A DNA stretch of 64,000 nucleotides, taken from contig NC_084472.1 of NCBI RefSeq assembly GCF_027409185.1, positions 47,975,427 to 48,039,426 on the forward strand. Direction: 5' to 3'. Shown here piece after piece: positions 10,451 through 22,349 of this stretch (positions within the stretch are counted from its first letter, which is position 1; each line of letters begins with the position of its first letter). The notes beneath the pieces were generated by a model. It made no database searches and had not been told where the DNA came from. It saw nothing but the letters and a program-made list of their open reading frames with translations. Both the position numbers and the translations under genes were made by a program. Source of the DNA: Cynocephalus volans (Eukaryota; Chordata; Mammalia; Dermoptera; Cynocephalidae).

Positions 10451-13400
10451 ATTATTTTGAGAGGAAGGAGTGAGGGGACGAGCAATGTGGATTCCTTCCA
10501 GAGGTGTGATGGCTCAGAAGAATAAATCTGGAAAGCCAGTCCAGATAGCTGTATCTTTGAGCCCCCCCGGTAAGGGAAGGAGTCTATGAGCTACAGTTCT
10601 TTTGAACTCAAACAAATCTGGAAAAAGGGTATATGAGGATTTTTTTGTTTTTTGTTTTTTGTTTTTTGTTTTTAAATCATATATCTGATCTATAAATCAG
10701 TTCAGTGGTCCAAAGGACTCAAAGCAAAAATATTAGTGGCAACATCCTTTGCTACATGGTGTGGACTTTAATTGAGCTAGGGTCATGAAATGACTGCATA
10801 TGGATGCAGCCCTGTTTGGGTGCTGTACAAATGCACCCTCTCCAACACCGAAGGCAGAACAGCCTCTCAGATGCTGCCTCTCCACAATCTCCTCATCAAA
10901 TTTCTGATCCAAAGAAGTAAGGCAGGTCAGGAGACAGTTTTTTGGGCCTGTTGGGACATGATTGCGGAATGCTGAGACTTCTCTTTATGGGCCTGTGGTA
11001 ATCGATTGTGTTCTTAAAGTTATGAGAAAAGCCACCTAGTGGTTGGACCTTCTTGTCCCCTTTTCAATTTCCAGCAGGCTGAAGGCAAAGGCATTCACAT
11101 TAAGGTTGATGTGTGGTTTGGACATGGAAAGGCCTCTTGTTTCTAACATAATCAAAAACTGAGGGCTGATGAGTTAGAATGTTTGATTTTGCTCCATGAT
11201 TTATTTACTATAATGGGGACACTTCTGAGTATGGCTTGCTACTCTAGGAAGAGTTATGTTATGCTTTGGAAAAGCTATTTGTTGATGAATCACTAATTGT
11301 GAAACAGTTACCTCAGAGAACCCAAATGTAATTACATTAAGTTTAATTACATATCATTAATTATATAAAATATTTAAATTTTTATGTCGAATTGTGCTAC
11401 ACTAGTTGCCGTACATTTTGCTGGTGTGTGCAGCAGATGTGCTTGAAGAGTTTGGATGTCATCCAGAAGTTAGTGGATTGTAACCGTTTAGATAATCAGA
11501 GCCTGATTTATACCATCTATTGAAAAACAATAGCTACATATTTTCAGTAATGCAACAATATTGAGTATAGGAATGAAGTAGCTTATGCGTAGGTGATATT
11601 TCAGTAATTATAGCTTACTGCACACTTTAAGTTTAATCAACCAAACTTAAGTAAATCAAAGCCTAATTTTTCATGTAATTCAACAGCAGTGTACAGCATT
11701 AGTTTATACTGGGGACGGCAATTTATTTTTCTGCCTATGAAACTGACACTTTATTTGGGATGCCTGAATTATCAAAGAGGTCTAGATTTTAACCATATGC
11801 CCTGTTTCTCAGAAGTTCACTCAAATTTATTCACCATCAGTTTAAAAATGTTCATGTACTTCACTTACATCAAATTTTCTGAATGATCAAAATCATGATG
11901 AAATTTCCATATAAGGAGAATAGGAAACAGTCATAGAAACTAACAATAGATTTTGCTTTTCAGGTATGTGAATATAAAACCTAATACATATGGGATTTGA
12001 TACCAGGAAATGCAATGACTGATCTTCAGTTTTGGTAAACAAACAGTAGTACAAGAATTTCCTCTCTTAAGCGATTTGCTTTTGTATTTACATCCATTTG
12101 GAGTAGAGCAAAGCAGAGAAACAGGCATTTAAATAGAAATGCTATAGAGAGGAAGGATATTTATGACTTGTGTTTTCTGCCAATCAAATACATAGTACAA
12201 TTTAAAGTTGTATTTTATTTTTGTCTATGCAGATACAATCTACTGATAACCATATTTTTGCTCAGTTCATCTCATCATATTTTGACAAAATTTCACAAAG
12301 TTTGGAGAGCACATAATCAATTTGTTTAAAGAAACTAACTTGTTAGTACCTTACTGGCCAGAAATCACAACATGTCACTTCTACCATTTGGAGAGAATCT
12401 GTTCTACAGAGGTTAATTTTTAGGATGACTGTATTTGGTTATGTGATGGGTCACCTAAGAAGAAAATAATTGAATTCTATATAAACGAGGTTAACTATGA
12501 CAGAAGGTACAACCTGTGTGTCAAAATAGAGGGCAAAGAGAAGGATTACAGCCACAAGTTAGGGTATGGAATAGAGCATGTTTCTGTTCAGACTGAGGAT
12601 AGACCTGAATGAAGAGAGGAGGTTTCAGAAGTCTTGTGTTTAGGAAGATTTGAAGAAGCTCAGTTTTAGTCACTCCAGTGTAACAGCTTTCCCAAGGCTG
12701 AAGGTAACTCTGATGGTTGGTTTGTCCCCACCCCTAAACCATCGCCAGGTGTACGTGTGACACTGTCATCCAAGCAGCCTCACCATAAATACTCCAGTGA
12801 CTCATGAAACAATTATTATTATCGATAGATGTTGTCTTATCTATTTTGAACTGAAACTTTCCTTCCAACCACAGTGCTAGTTCTATTTTCCTTTCTAAAA
12901 CTCTATGGTGAGTTTGGTCTGTTGCAAGCCTATTTCTGGCTCAGATCTGGCAGTAAACTTTAGGGCCTCTTTGTCTTTAAGAAGCAAGAGGGGTTTCAGA
13001 GCCCATCTTAGAATCCTCCTTCTTCCCAGTGACAGTTTCAGGAAACGAGAACAATTTATCCCTGACAGCTTTAGAAACACTATCTATTAATTTATGCACT
13101 ACTTCTCCTTGGATAATTGGGATCCAGTCATGCTCTGCATAACAGCCCCTGGCTTTGGGAGGGCCCAGGCTCACCAACTGCTACCCCTGGAGGAGGAAGC
13201 GCCAGAGGGTGAGCAGATTGTGCCTTTTCAAAAGACGAAAAAAGGAAGAAAGAAAGAAATTAGGGGTGGTAAGAAGGAAGTTGGAAGTCAAAGGAGGAAG
13301 TATTTGATAGGTCATCTGTCAGTAGTCCTTGATAGAGGCTGGTTAGAGAACAATGGAAAACCACTTCAAAGTAAATAATGCCACACTGAGTATGTGCCAG

Positions 13401-14403
13401 TTTAATGGAACTAAAAAGAAAGAAGACATGTCACCTATTTAACACATTTATTAAGCGGTGTCTTTTTAACCCCTTACTTTTTCCCACTATTTATCTTTCC
13501 TGAACGGTTGAAAGAAAGGAGTGAGTCTGTCAAAGCAGGAAGGAAGTACAAGATTGCCAACTTTCTGGAAAGTCAAGCAGGGTTATTTGCATTAATTAAA
13601 TATTTATTATGGGGACAGGTTTTGTAGAGAATGGAAAACAGGTAAAATTCTTGATGGTATTAGGTAATCTTACATGTTTGAATGTTCCAGCGAGTAGGGG
13701 CCCCCACTTCCTTTTATTTTCAATTATATCCAAAAGAAATCGGGATTAGATACTTTATTTGAAGTTTGGGTGAAAAAGCAAATGTGATTTCACATTTTAA
13801 AGCTCTGATTCATGGACATGAGGTAAAGAAAAAAGGCTTTGTCATGTCTACTCAGACTACCTTTTTATGATAACTGGAAAAGAGGAAAGAAGTGAAAGGA
13901 AAATTTAATTAAGTGCTGTTAGTTCACAGAGTGATCTCTCATCTTGAAAGTGTCTGATGTGCTAGTCTATGCTATGGATTTAGAGATGAAAGAATAAACA
14001 TCAAAATGTAATAAGAACATATTACTCTAAGAAATTCCATACGGATTTAGAACAATGAGCTACCCAGCCCGCAAATCTGTCTTTGACAGTGGAGCAGAGT
14101 ATGGCTTTTTCTTTGTGAGCTCCTCAACTAATAGAGGTTTGGTTTGGTTAAAACAAATATTTCCAATGGCTGATCAACTCTCCAGAGATTCCTACTGAAG
14201 GGTTGTGTGTCTGTAGATGAAGAACAGTTCCTCTTTCTGTTATCATTGGCTGGTTCTGTTCAAATACGATGTAGAGCTACAACAAACGTTTTTATGCTCC
14301 ATGCTTTTCTCTTCAGCTAGACATAAATGCCTTGTGGTTATGGTTCGTGTCTCCTCTTTTTCTGCTCTCCACATTGGAGTCTACATAGCACATATATATT
14401 GGT
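10451..14403. other. Long unique-looking stretch, no gene recognised
   Basis: Frames up to 100 codons on both strands, none with a recognisable domain. It includes AT-rich sequence (11320-12250) and a purine-rich patch near 13220-13300. The density of recognisable repeats is lower than in neighbouring blocks. Confidence 0.4.
10641..10673. repeat. (TTTTTTG)n simple repeat
   Basis: Four to five copies of a 7-base T-rich unit. Confidence 0.85.
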
Positions 14404-15010
14404 TCAGTCATTTATTCATATATTCATGTACTAGGGTACTTCAAAAAGTTTGTGAAAAAATAGAATACAAAGGTAATACGAATCTTTCCATGAACTTTTT
14501 GAAGTACCCTCATATTTAGAAATATGCATTGACTTCTTACTGTACCAAGCATGCTTCTTGATGCTAGACATTCATCAGAAAACAAAACAGAAAATACCCC
14601 CACCTCTATGGGCTACTGTTCTTTCGAGGAACAAAAAGCAATAAACAACAAAGAAGAAGAACCAAGTGTGATAGGGAAATAGAGAGTAAAAGGGGTGCTG
14701 TTTGGGTCTGGTGGCCAGAGAAGGTCTGTCTGAAGAAGTAACAATTGAGGAGACAATGACGTGACATGAAGGAGCTACCTACCCAACTATCTGGGGAAGA
14801 GAGTTTCCTCAGACCAAAGAGCAAGGACTGAGGTTCTGAGGGACTTGTGCTTGGTGTGTTCTTCAAGCACCAAAGAGCCAGTGTTCTGGAGCAGAATGAC
14901 CAAGGTGAGGAGGCAGCAGGGACTGGATCCTGTTAGCCCTCTCAGGCTCTGGTAAAGACCTTGTATTTGTTGGCTGAAAATATAACACAGCCCCTTTTAC
15001 CCATGGTTGT
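14404..15010 (-). mobile_element. LINE-2 (L2) 3' end, split by a palindromic transposon
   Basis: The plus strand reads as the reverse of the L2 3' end. 'TTTATTCATATATTCATGTA' (14411-14430) is followed, after the inserted element, by 'CCAAGCATGCTTCTTGATGC', the reversed 'clustered CTGGCACATAG' region. Then come 'GGCCAGAGAAGGTCTGTCTG', 'GTGTGTTCTTCAAGCACC' and 'AAGACCTTGTATTTGTTGGC'. The order matches L2 throughout. Short minus-strand frames in this block are L2 remains. Confidence 0.65.
14432..14515. mobile_element. Short palindromic DNA transposon (MITE), mariner-like, complete copy
   Basis: The element is about 84 bases. Terminal inverted repeats are a perfect 17-base match: GGGTACTTCAAAAAGTT (14434-14450) against AACTTTTTGAAGTACCC (14493-14509). 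A TA lies just outside each end, in keeping with Tc1/mariner target-site choice. It has no coding capacity. It is inserted in the L2 at 14404-15010. Related copies are at 39046-39129 and, as a half, at 1788-1841. Confidence 0.8.
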
Positions 15011-16510
15011 CTTTTAAATTTTAGAAACTGGTTTGGGTCTGACTTCAAGTGGAGTGTATTTTCAAGTAAAAGATCTCTGCCCTTCACTCTTACAATCTAA
15101 TATCAACATGACCTACTCAAAATCAAACTATTCCAGAGCTAGAGATTGCAGAAAGCATGGAGATAGAGTACCAGAATGAGGTGCCCAATGTCACACTGGA
15201 AATGCAGACTGACTTAGGTGACTAAGTCTTAAATGAAATCAGGATGTGTCTAAATATAATTCTGTTGCTTCTATTGTGCTCAAATTATTTAACTATAAAC
15301 TTTGAGTAAAATCACAGTTGCAAAATTACTAACTATCCAGTGTTAGGTTTCTTTTCTGCATATGTTTGTAAAATTCAAACATTACAACTAATTTATCTGT
15401 ATATAATTCTAAAAGCTAACAAGCTATTGATAATTGCCCTCTTTGTAAACATTATACTAAAGTGCAACTATTATATTTTGACTCTCTATGTAAAGTACTG
15501 TCATTATTACTGGAAAATATTTTGTGTTTCCTTCCAAAGCTTCCCCAGCAGGTCCTTGACATCATATATTTTTTCTCTCACGTTGTCAATGGAAACAGTG
15601 ATTACATATCATAGCAGAGTTTATATTTATCATTAGCTTAGTGACCCCTGCTGGGGAGGTTTAAGATAATCATCCTTAAATTCAAAGATGGGGTTTCAGC
15701 AAAATAGCTGCTTGGACCTCAACCATGAGTTCTTCATATTCCAGGACAATTGATTTTGCAAGTTGATCACCATCCTCATCACTGGGAGCTTCCAGAGACT
15801 CGCTGTCACTCATGGAGAAGGTCTAACCTTTGTCACGTGACTGAGAGTGTGACCAATTCTAAAAGTGACTTATTGTATTTGGACTTAGCACATTCCTCCT
15901 CATTGTCTGCCTCTGTTCTCTCATTGATAGCTCATTTATGTTATTTGCCAACTGTCCCTTCTTGATCTCTTTCCAATATGCCTTCTAAAAAAATCGAAAG
16001 GCACAGACGATGTTGTTTTCCATCAGAATCTTCTTTTCCCATTACAGTGGCATTACTCAGTATCAAATGCCAACCTTTTACCACCACATTTGCACAACTA
16101 AATTCTTGAAACGGGAGAGAGAGTAGAGCAGAGAACTTATAGTATTATAACCTGCATGAATATTTAAAGGTCCAGATGTACTTTTGTCAAAGTGTAAGCT
16201 TTTATTCATGTTGACACCAACAAACTTTTAGAACTCCCATCTTCATCACAGACCACCTTGTCATAACGAGGTTTAGATAAACCAATATTATTAGTGTCCA
16301 CTGCCCAATATTAATCTCTATGCTCAATATAAGAAAATAGCAATACTTCAGTTATGTTTGTTCTACAGGGTAACGAAGAATTAGTACAAAAGATGAATAG
16401 TAGAAGATCTGTGATTTGCTAAAACTAACCTAAGCACATTTAATAACAATATTTTGAAAATTAATATTCTGGTGCCAGGTACCACAACAGTAATAGAACT
16501 TTGCTGTTTT
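15011..16510. other. Unique-looking sequence, no gene recognised
   Basis: The longest plus-strand frame is 98 codons (15340-15636), hydrophobic and AT-driven, without splice or promoter context. Confidence 0.45.
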
Positions 16511-16511
16511 C

Positions 16512-16523
16512 GGGGGGGGGGGG
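16512..16523. repeat. G12 homopolymer next to a T-rich tract
   Basis: Twelve consecutive G, followed at 16530-16560 by a T/C-rich run. Confidence 0.9.
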
Positions 16524-16664
16524 TTACCTTTTTTTTCTTTTTCTTTTCTTTTTTATTTTTTAATGGAGTGTGCTGGATGTCTCTAATTTTGTTAAGATGA
16601 CTGAAGAACTTGGAAAAGCTTCTGCTGCTATTGATGCATAACATACTGCTATTGTTGCTCTTTT

Positions 16665-16713
<49 letters not shown>
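16665..16713. repeat. (TG)n(TA)n compound microsatellite
   Basis: About six TG units run into about eighteen TA units. The TA part is self-complementary. The overlapping frames of alternating Tyr and Ile are artefacts. Confidence 0.95.
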
Positions 16714-16716
<3 letters not shown>

Positions 16717-17310
16717 TTTGAATTTTCGGAAACTTCAGCTGTGCTGTCAACTTTGGAAAAGTATACCAGTTTACCTTGTCGAGTTGGCATTGTACAAAAA
16801 TTAACAGCCATATTGTTCTAGAAACGTTAAACTTAATTTTTTTCCATATGTACAGGGGTAACGGACTGTATTAAATATGTAAGGTCTTATCTACATGGGT
16901 TTGATTACAGAAAGTAATAAAGTATTCTCTAAATAATAAATAAATAAACAATTTTTTAAAAATGAATATTCATTTTAAATAGTTCTATTAAAAGTGTTGT
17001 GTGTATGTGCCCTTTAAAATTAGTTTACAGACTAGTTAGCATAAGATGCCAATAGGTAAACCTTAATTAACTAGAATCCAACTCTGTGAATCTTTGCATT
17101 ACCTCTACAGTAAGTGCTTTTTCATCTACTCCCATTTTTATGGGAAATGGGCAAAGGAGGATATTGAACAAAATGATATAAGCACAAAATCACTAAACTT
17201 TTTGCCCCTCCCTTCCTTCCTTCACCTTTTCCCCAGATTTGATAAAGACCTTAGATTCAACAATGATTCTACTTAATTTAGTGTATTCTGTGGCTAGACA
17301 CATAATAAAT
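16714..17310. other. AT-rich sequence, nothing recognised
   Basis: Contains an (AAAT)-like patch at about 16935-16950. No repeat family recognised. Confidence 0.45.
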
Positions 17311-17439
17311 TAGAGTGGGCCATGTACAAGGATGGTCCTCCAACTCTGAGTGGATAATGCCTTTTTTTTTCCTTTTGTATTTCCTCTATAGGTTTGATAG
17401 AGGCTGTGACAGCTGTTGTGTAATAAAAGTTCCTCCCAT

Positions 17440-18010
17440 TTTAAAATTAAACTCCAGATTTTATTTGGATATTTGGATCTTATTTGGAGACATTCATTAA
17501 TGTCCTCATTCTGTTTCAAAATTGAATCTAGAAATGTCACATCGCCTTTAGTTGTCATGTCTCCTTAGTCTTCTGTGGTTGGTGACAATTTCTCAGTCTT
17601 TTCTTGTTTTTCATGGTCTTTATGGTTTGGGGGAGTACTGGTCAGGGATTTTGTAGAATGCCCCATAATTTGAGATTGTATGATGTTTATCTCATGTTTA
17701 AACTAAAGTTATGTTTTTCAAAAGATGAATTTCACAGAGATGAAGTGTCCCTCTTGAAAACTCACAGCAGGAGATACACGATGTCTGCATGACTTATCAT
17801 GGGTGATGTTAACTTTCATCACTTAGTTAAGGTAGTATTTTCGAAGTTTCTCTTCTATAAACTTGCTAGTTTTCTCTTTCCATACCCTATTCTCTGGAAG
17901 TGAGTCATTAAGTCTAGCTCACCCTCAAAAGGTGCAGTAGATATGTCCCTTTTTCACACCTGGGATATGCAACCTGATGGGGTAGATCCATAGGAGTGGA
18001 TGAGTAAAAG
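17440..18010 (-). mobile_element. LINE-1 3' region (L1ME-like)
   Basis: The plus strand reads as the reverse of an old L1M 3' untranslated region: 'TGGTGACAATTTCTCAGTCT', 'GAGTACTGGTCAGGGATTTT', 'GTAGAATGCCCCATAATTTG' and 'ATGACTTATCATGGGTGATG'. The same family in the opposite orientation is at 37800-38560, where 'AAATACCTGACCAGTACTTC' mirrors the second motif. The right-hand end may begin before 17440. Confidence 0.65.
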
Positions 18011-18418
18011 CTGTTGCCAGGTTTGAATCATATTGCTAAGTATCATTCACTGAAGACTCAAGGCATGTTAGAGGGAGTATTGTCTCCTTGAAAGTACATA
18101 GACCAAGATGAGGCAAACTCTTCTACCTTAGGGTTAATAATCTTTAATATTAGTAGCTGGTAGTGCCTCCATGAGGTGATTGGAAGTAGTGGGTTCTGGA
18201 CTTCATAGCTAAGGACTGAGCTTAGCTGCAATGGCATTGGTTTGGCTGACTGGGCCTGTCTCGTCTGTGGTCTTCCGTGTGCCAAGAGACTAGACTTGGC
18301 TTGTTTACATGGCTACACAGCTTTGCCCAGTGTCAGCCTTGCTTGTGACATACCTGCTGAAGTACCACTGACCAAAGCAAATCTCACGAGCAAGTCCAGA
18401 GTCAATGCAGGAGGCATT
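18011..18418. other. Unique-looking sequence, nothing recognised
   Basis: Short frames of up to 75 codons on both strands. No repeat motif recognised. Confidence 0.4.
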
Positions 18419-18862
18419 GTACTAATAAGATTTCTCCAGAGGAATAGAACCGTATAATAAAAAGATTTATTGTAAGGTATTGACACACACCATTATGGAA
18501 GCTGAGAAGTCCTATGATCTTCTATCTGCAAGCTGGAGACCCAAGAAAGCTAATGGTGTTGATTCCAGTCCATGTCTGAAGGCCTGAGAAACAGGAGAGC
18601 TGGGGGCAATACACATTGATGTTCCAGCTCAAGCAATCAGGCAGAGAGCGAATTGAATCTTATTTCTCCTTTTTCTTCTATTCGGGCCCTCAGGATGATG
18701 CCCACCCACATTGGAGAGGACCATCCACCTTATTCAGCTCACCAATTTAAGTGCTAATCTTTTCCAGAAACAACCTCACAAACACACCCAGAAACAGTTT
18801 TTAATTAGATATCTGGACAACCCATGAGCCAATCAAGTTGACGCATAGAATTTACCATCACA
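18419..18862 (-). mobile_element. Ancient LTR (MLT1/MaLR-like), reverse orientation
   Basis: It opens 'TGTACTAATAAGATTTCTCC' and ends 'TTTACCATCACA'. It contains 'GCAAGCTGGAGACCCAAGAAA', 'CTCAAGCAATCAGGCAG' and 'GCCAATCAAGTTGACGCATA', a very common mammalian LTR read backwards. The subfamily is uncertain; MLT1-like is my best reading. Length, about 444, is normal for a solo LTR. Confidence 0.65.
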
Positions 18863-19214
18863 GGTGCCATTCAAGAAAGTGAATACCAGGAGGTGTGATT
18901 CACTAGAAAGCCTTCATGTACCAATCCTACACATCTGCACAGCAAATAACTAATAAAGTTGGGAGTACAACCCAAATAAATTCTTTGTATCATCTCCACT
19001 GTACCATGTTGAAGTGAAGAAAGAGATTTTGTTCTTCTACAATGTTTACTAGAGCAGGTGATCCAACTCATATACTTTAGACAGATTTTCAGCAATGTGG
19101 GTTGACATAGGAAGAGCTTTCTGTTTAACCTTTTAGTTAATTAGTAAATTCTATGAACCATATTATTTCTTGGGTGTTTTACTACTTTGACATATTGAAG
19201 AAATGAAAAAGGAA
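18863..19214. other. Unique-looking sequence, nothing recognised
   Basis: One 74-codon minus-strand frame overlapping the LTR edge. No element recognised. Confidence 0.4.
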
Positions 19215-19375
19215 TGGAATAGGATCAATCAGCCTGGGTGCAATCCCCAGCTCTTTGATTATGCAGGTGGGCAACCTTCAGCAAGTGATTTACCCTTTCT
19301 TAGCCTTTGTTTAATTATCTGTAAAAATAAGGATGGTCAATGGCTTGTAAAGATTATTCAGCACTAGAAAGTCCT
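19215..19375 (+). mobile_element. MIR SINE
   Basis: The MIR order is visible: 'CTGGGTGCAATCCCCAGCTC', then 'CCTTCAGCAAGTGATTTACC', then 'AATTATCTGTAAAAATAAGG'. These are the tRNA-like part, the core and the 3' part. Confidence 0.75.
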
Positions 19376-19524
19376 ATGATATATTCTTTATTCTTAATCT
19401 ACATCTTTTCATTCATCAACTCTTATTGTTCAACAGAACAAGCTAGATAGCAAGTCTAGCCAGATCCAAGAATGGAACAGTTAGCAGAGGTAGTGCACTG
19501 TTCACAGAAGGGAGACTTCACAGT

Positions 19525-19735
19525 CAAGGGCAGAAATGGATTGAAATCCCAGTTCTGTCATCTACAAGGTTTGGCATCTCAGGCTGAACCACTCTGAGCC
19601 TGTTTATTTGCCTGTAACTAGTAATAGTTACAGTTACCTCATCGGGTTTTGAGAGACTTAAATTGAGTTGAATAAGGTATTCAGCAAGTCACATGTCATA
19701 TAGTTAGTGCTTAATAAGTGGTGTCTACCACTATT
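19525..19735 (+). mobile_element. MIR SINE
   Basis: It has 'GATTGAAATCCCAGTTCTGT', 'CTGAACCACTCTGAGCCTG' and the MIR/L2-like tail 'TAGTTAGTGCTTAATAAGTG'. It is a second MIR about 150 bases after the first, in the same orientation. Confidence 0.7.
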
Positions 19736-19899
19736 TTTAGGATAATTACAATTGATAAATACAGCAAATCAGACAAATAAATGTTTTATCCCATAATATG
19801 TTAAATTGTGTCCTCTACTAATTAGCATAATAGTGTAACTTACTTGTACCCAAAATGTCTGATTTATATCTCAGAAATTTTTACAAACAAGATCTAGCT

Positions 19900-19958
19900 C
19901 CTAAGAGGTGAGGTTGTTTTGTCCATTTTACAAATGACTAACTGAGGCCAAGTCTTCC
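19900..19958 (-). mobile_element. MIR core fragment
   Basis: The plus strand carries 'GTCCATTTTACAAATGACTA' followed by 'ACTGAGGCCAAG', the reversed MIR core. Confidence 0.5.
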
Positions 19959-20066
19959 TATGAGAAGTCATGGTTTTCTGTGGGTTCACAGAAGTAGAGT
20001 CAAGGGAGACCCAGCCATCGTTCTCTCCCAGTGTAACGTAGGATCCAGTAGCAGCTTGGTTTTTTT

Positions 20067-20107
20067 TTGTTGTTGTTGTTTTGTTTTTGTTTTTGTTTTT
20101 GTTTTTC
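20067..20107. repeat. (GTT)n(GTTTTT)n simple repeat
   Basis: GTT units pass into four to five GTTTTT units. Confidence 0.9.
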
Positions 20108-20485
20108 CTTGGGTTTGCTTTCTTTTAAGAGCTGGTGGTCCTTAATTCATGCAGCTTAGGAGGTAGATCCTCACCCAGTGATCTCTTCCTAGAGGTTGAT
20201 TTCCTTCTGCCTTCAATTTAAGCCATTTTGGAGTTATAAATTTTATCTTTTTAACTAGATTGTAAATACCTGGAGAGTAGCAGCAGCACTTTTTATATCT
20301 TTGTTTTTCCCAAGCACTTACTATATAAACTTGAACATAATACATCCTTTGATTGTTTTTTAATGTAGTCCAAACAGCTCTGAGAAACAGTGAAATTCAA
20401 GAGGAAATAAATTCAGCCAGCATTTTGTGATAGACATGACATAACACATTTAACTTATGGAATGGGCTTTAATTCTTGTCTCTTA

Positions 20486-20641
20486 TTTATTTATTTATTT
20501 TTTTTGTCTTTTTTGTGACCAGCCGCACCACGCTCAGCCATTGAGCGCACCGGCCATCCCTATATAGGATCCGAACCCGCAGCGGGAGTGCTGCTGCGCT
20601 CCCAGCGCCGCACTCTCCCGAGTGCACCACGGGGTCGGCCC
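20486..20641 (-). mobile_element. tRNA-derived SINE, CYN-type (long form), young
   Basis: In reverse orientation it begins GGGCCGACCCC and carries a B box GGTTCGGATCC (minus strand of 20577-20587). The GGCCGGTGCGCTCAATGGC segment and an A-tail (poly-T on plus, 20486-20513) follow. A perfect 15-base target-site duplication, AATTCTTGTCTCTTA, flanks it at 20471-20485 and 20642-20656. With the 2023 copy it defines the long subtype. It appears only slightly diverged. Confidence 0.88.
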
Positions 20642-20980
20642 AATTCTTGTCTCTTAATGCCAGGGTTTTAAATTTCTGTTTTTGAATGAATTCTTTAATC
20701 ACAAAAATTGTCCATCCTTTCACTGTGGTGGTATCACAAGAGCTGATTTATTAGTCATATGCTAAATCCAAGTTTGCCCCATAATTATGGGAAAGTAAGT
20801 GTGCATACATTTAATAAAAAATAGGAAGATATAAAAGGTTAAATATTAAAATGCCTGCTCTTGAGCTGATTCTGAAGCTCAAAGTACTTTGGAAGAGTCT
20901 CCAGAGGCCATGCAACAGTAAAACTTACTGTAGCAGATTCTATGTTACAGTTCTTCCATCCCTCCTTCTGTGACTATTTC

Positions 20981-20996
20981 TTTATTATTATTATAC

Positions 20997-21034
<38 letters not shown>
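20981..21034. repeat. (TTA)n microsatellite
   Basis: About sixteen TTA/ATT units with one interruption (ACTTTT, 20995-21000). Confidence 0.95.
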
Positions 21035-21181
21035 TTAATTTAGAAATACATCCTTCCTGCCTAATTTTCACAAACAAAACTCATCTCTCATTGATAAAGA
21101 AAGAAGAAATGTATTTTTTGGGAGATGAAGCCATTGGCAACTTCTTGTAAGACGTGAGGGCAGAATGAAATACCTGTGACA

Positions 21182-21185
<4 letters not shown>

Positions 21186-21235
<50 letters not shown>
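21186..21235. repeat. (TC)25 microsatellite
   Basis: An uninterrupted TC dinucleotide run. The minus-strand frames reading alternating Arg and Glu through it are artefacts. Confidence 0.97.
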
Positions 21236-21240
<5 letters not shown>

Positions 21241-22337
21241 TGCTTTCTGAAAAAAATTGAAAAGAAAAAAAAAATGCCTTCCTGAAGAAACTGCCACACT
21301 TTGTTTTTTTTGATTTTCCACATGAAAGGATTCTATTTAGGCACAGGGGGGACTAGAATGTCTGACTTCTTGTTGAGCAAGTATATTAATACTTTTTCTC
21401 TTACAATTTGTAGCCTGATCAACTTCAACTATTCAATTATTTCAGTAGCCAGAATATCTTGTAGTTCTGAAAACAAATAAATCAAATGCTTTTTAAAGTC
21501 AAGGCTAAGGCTAAATACAGAATAAACAAAGGGAAGGTATTTACTGCATGCATTACCTTCCAATGGAAGTGTGTATAAACTATACAGATAGGCATAAAAC
21601 GGTAACAATGGTGGAGACACCATGTCAAGCCTTGAATAGACTGTGTGTTCTTGATTGTACTGATGAGCATTTGCCCTTTAGACTGACATCAAGAACTCCA
21701 CCCTCCATCCCCAAGCCCCCAACCTGCCCCAGGCTGGTGGAAGCTGTGAGACAGCAAGGCAAGATTAACGTTAAGAAACACAGAAGGCAGAAAACAAATA
21801 GAGCCACTGCCATCTTGTTGGTTGCCATTCTTCTGGGATGATCTATAACCATTTCTTTAGCTTAGAAATCAGCCTTATGGTCTTGGAGTTGTACGGAAGC
21901 TCCTGAACCCTGTGGGTTTCATTCCTTCTATTGTTTATAAGAGTCCATTCATTCTGTCATTAATTTTAATAGGAATGTAATGCTTGCTTTTTGTTATTGT
22001 TGGTTTTGAATTTTGGAGAAAATAAAGCAGAACAACAAAAAGAGAACAAACTCTGGCTCCTAAGACTTATTTGCAGGTCAGCAGTGTTGAAATTTTTTTT
22101 CTGCTCTGTGTGTAAGAAGCTTAAAAAAATAAATTATTGTCCTTTTGAAAAAATGCTCTAAAGCGTTAGTGTGAAAAGGGTGTTAGGAGAAAATCATTTT
22201 CATCTCTGTGTGTTTACGAAGAACACACATGAATACATGCACATGTAGTCAGAAAAGTCGTTCTTTAAGAATTTCATGACATGAAAGATTTAATTAACCT
22301 TTTCACTAGGAAACCAATTCCAGACTGCCTTTATTAT
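21236..22337. other. Unique-looking sequence, no gene recognised
   Basis: A plus-strand frame of 97 codons (21548-21841) and an overlapping minus frame show no domain. Confidence 0.45.
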
Positions 22338-22349
22338 CCCCCCCCCCCC
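22338..22349. repeat. C12 homopolymer
   Basis: Twelve consecutive C at the start of a longer pyrimidine-rich stretch (to about 22430). Confidence 0.9.

Noticed and set aside
16560..16811. Frames with Tyr-Ile repeats
   Set aside because: Translation of the (TA)n tract.
21081..21323. Frames encoding Arg-Glu repeats
   Set aside because: Translation of the (TC)25 microsatellite.
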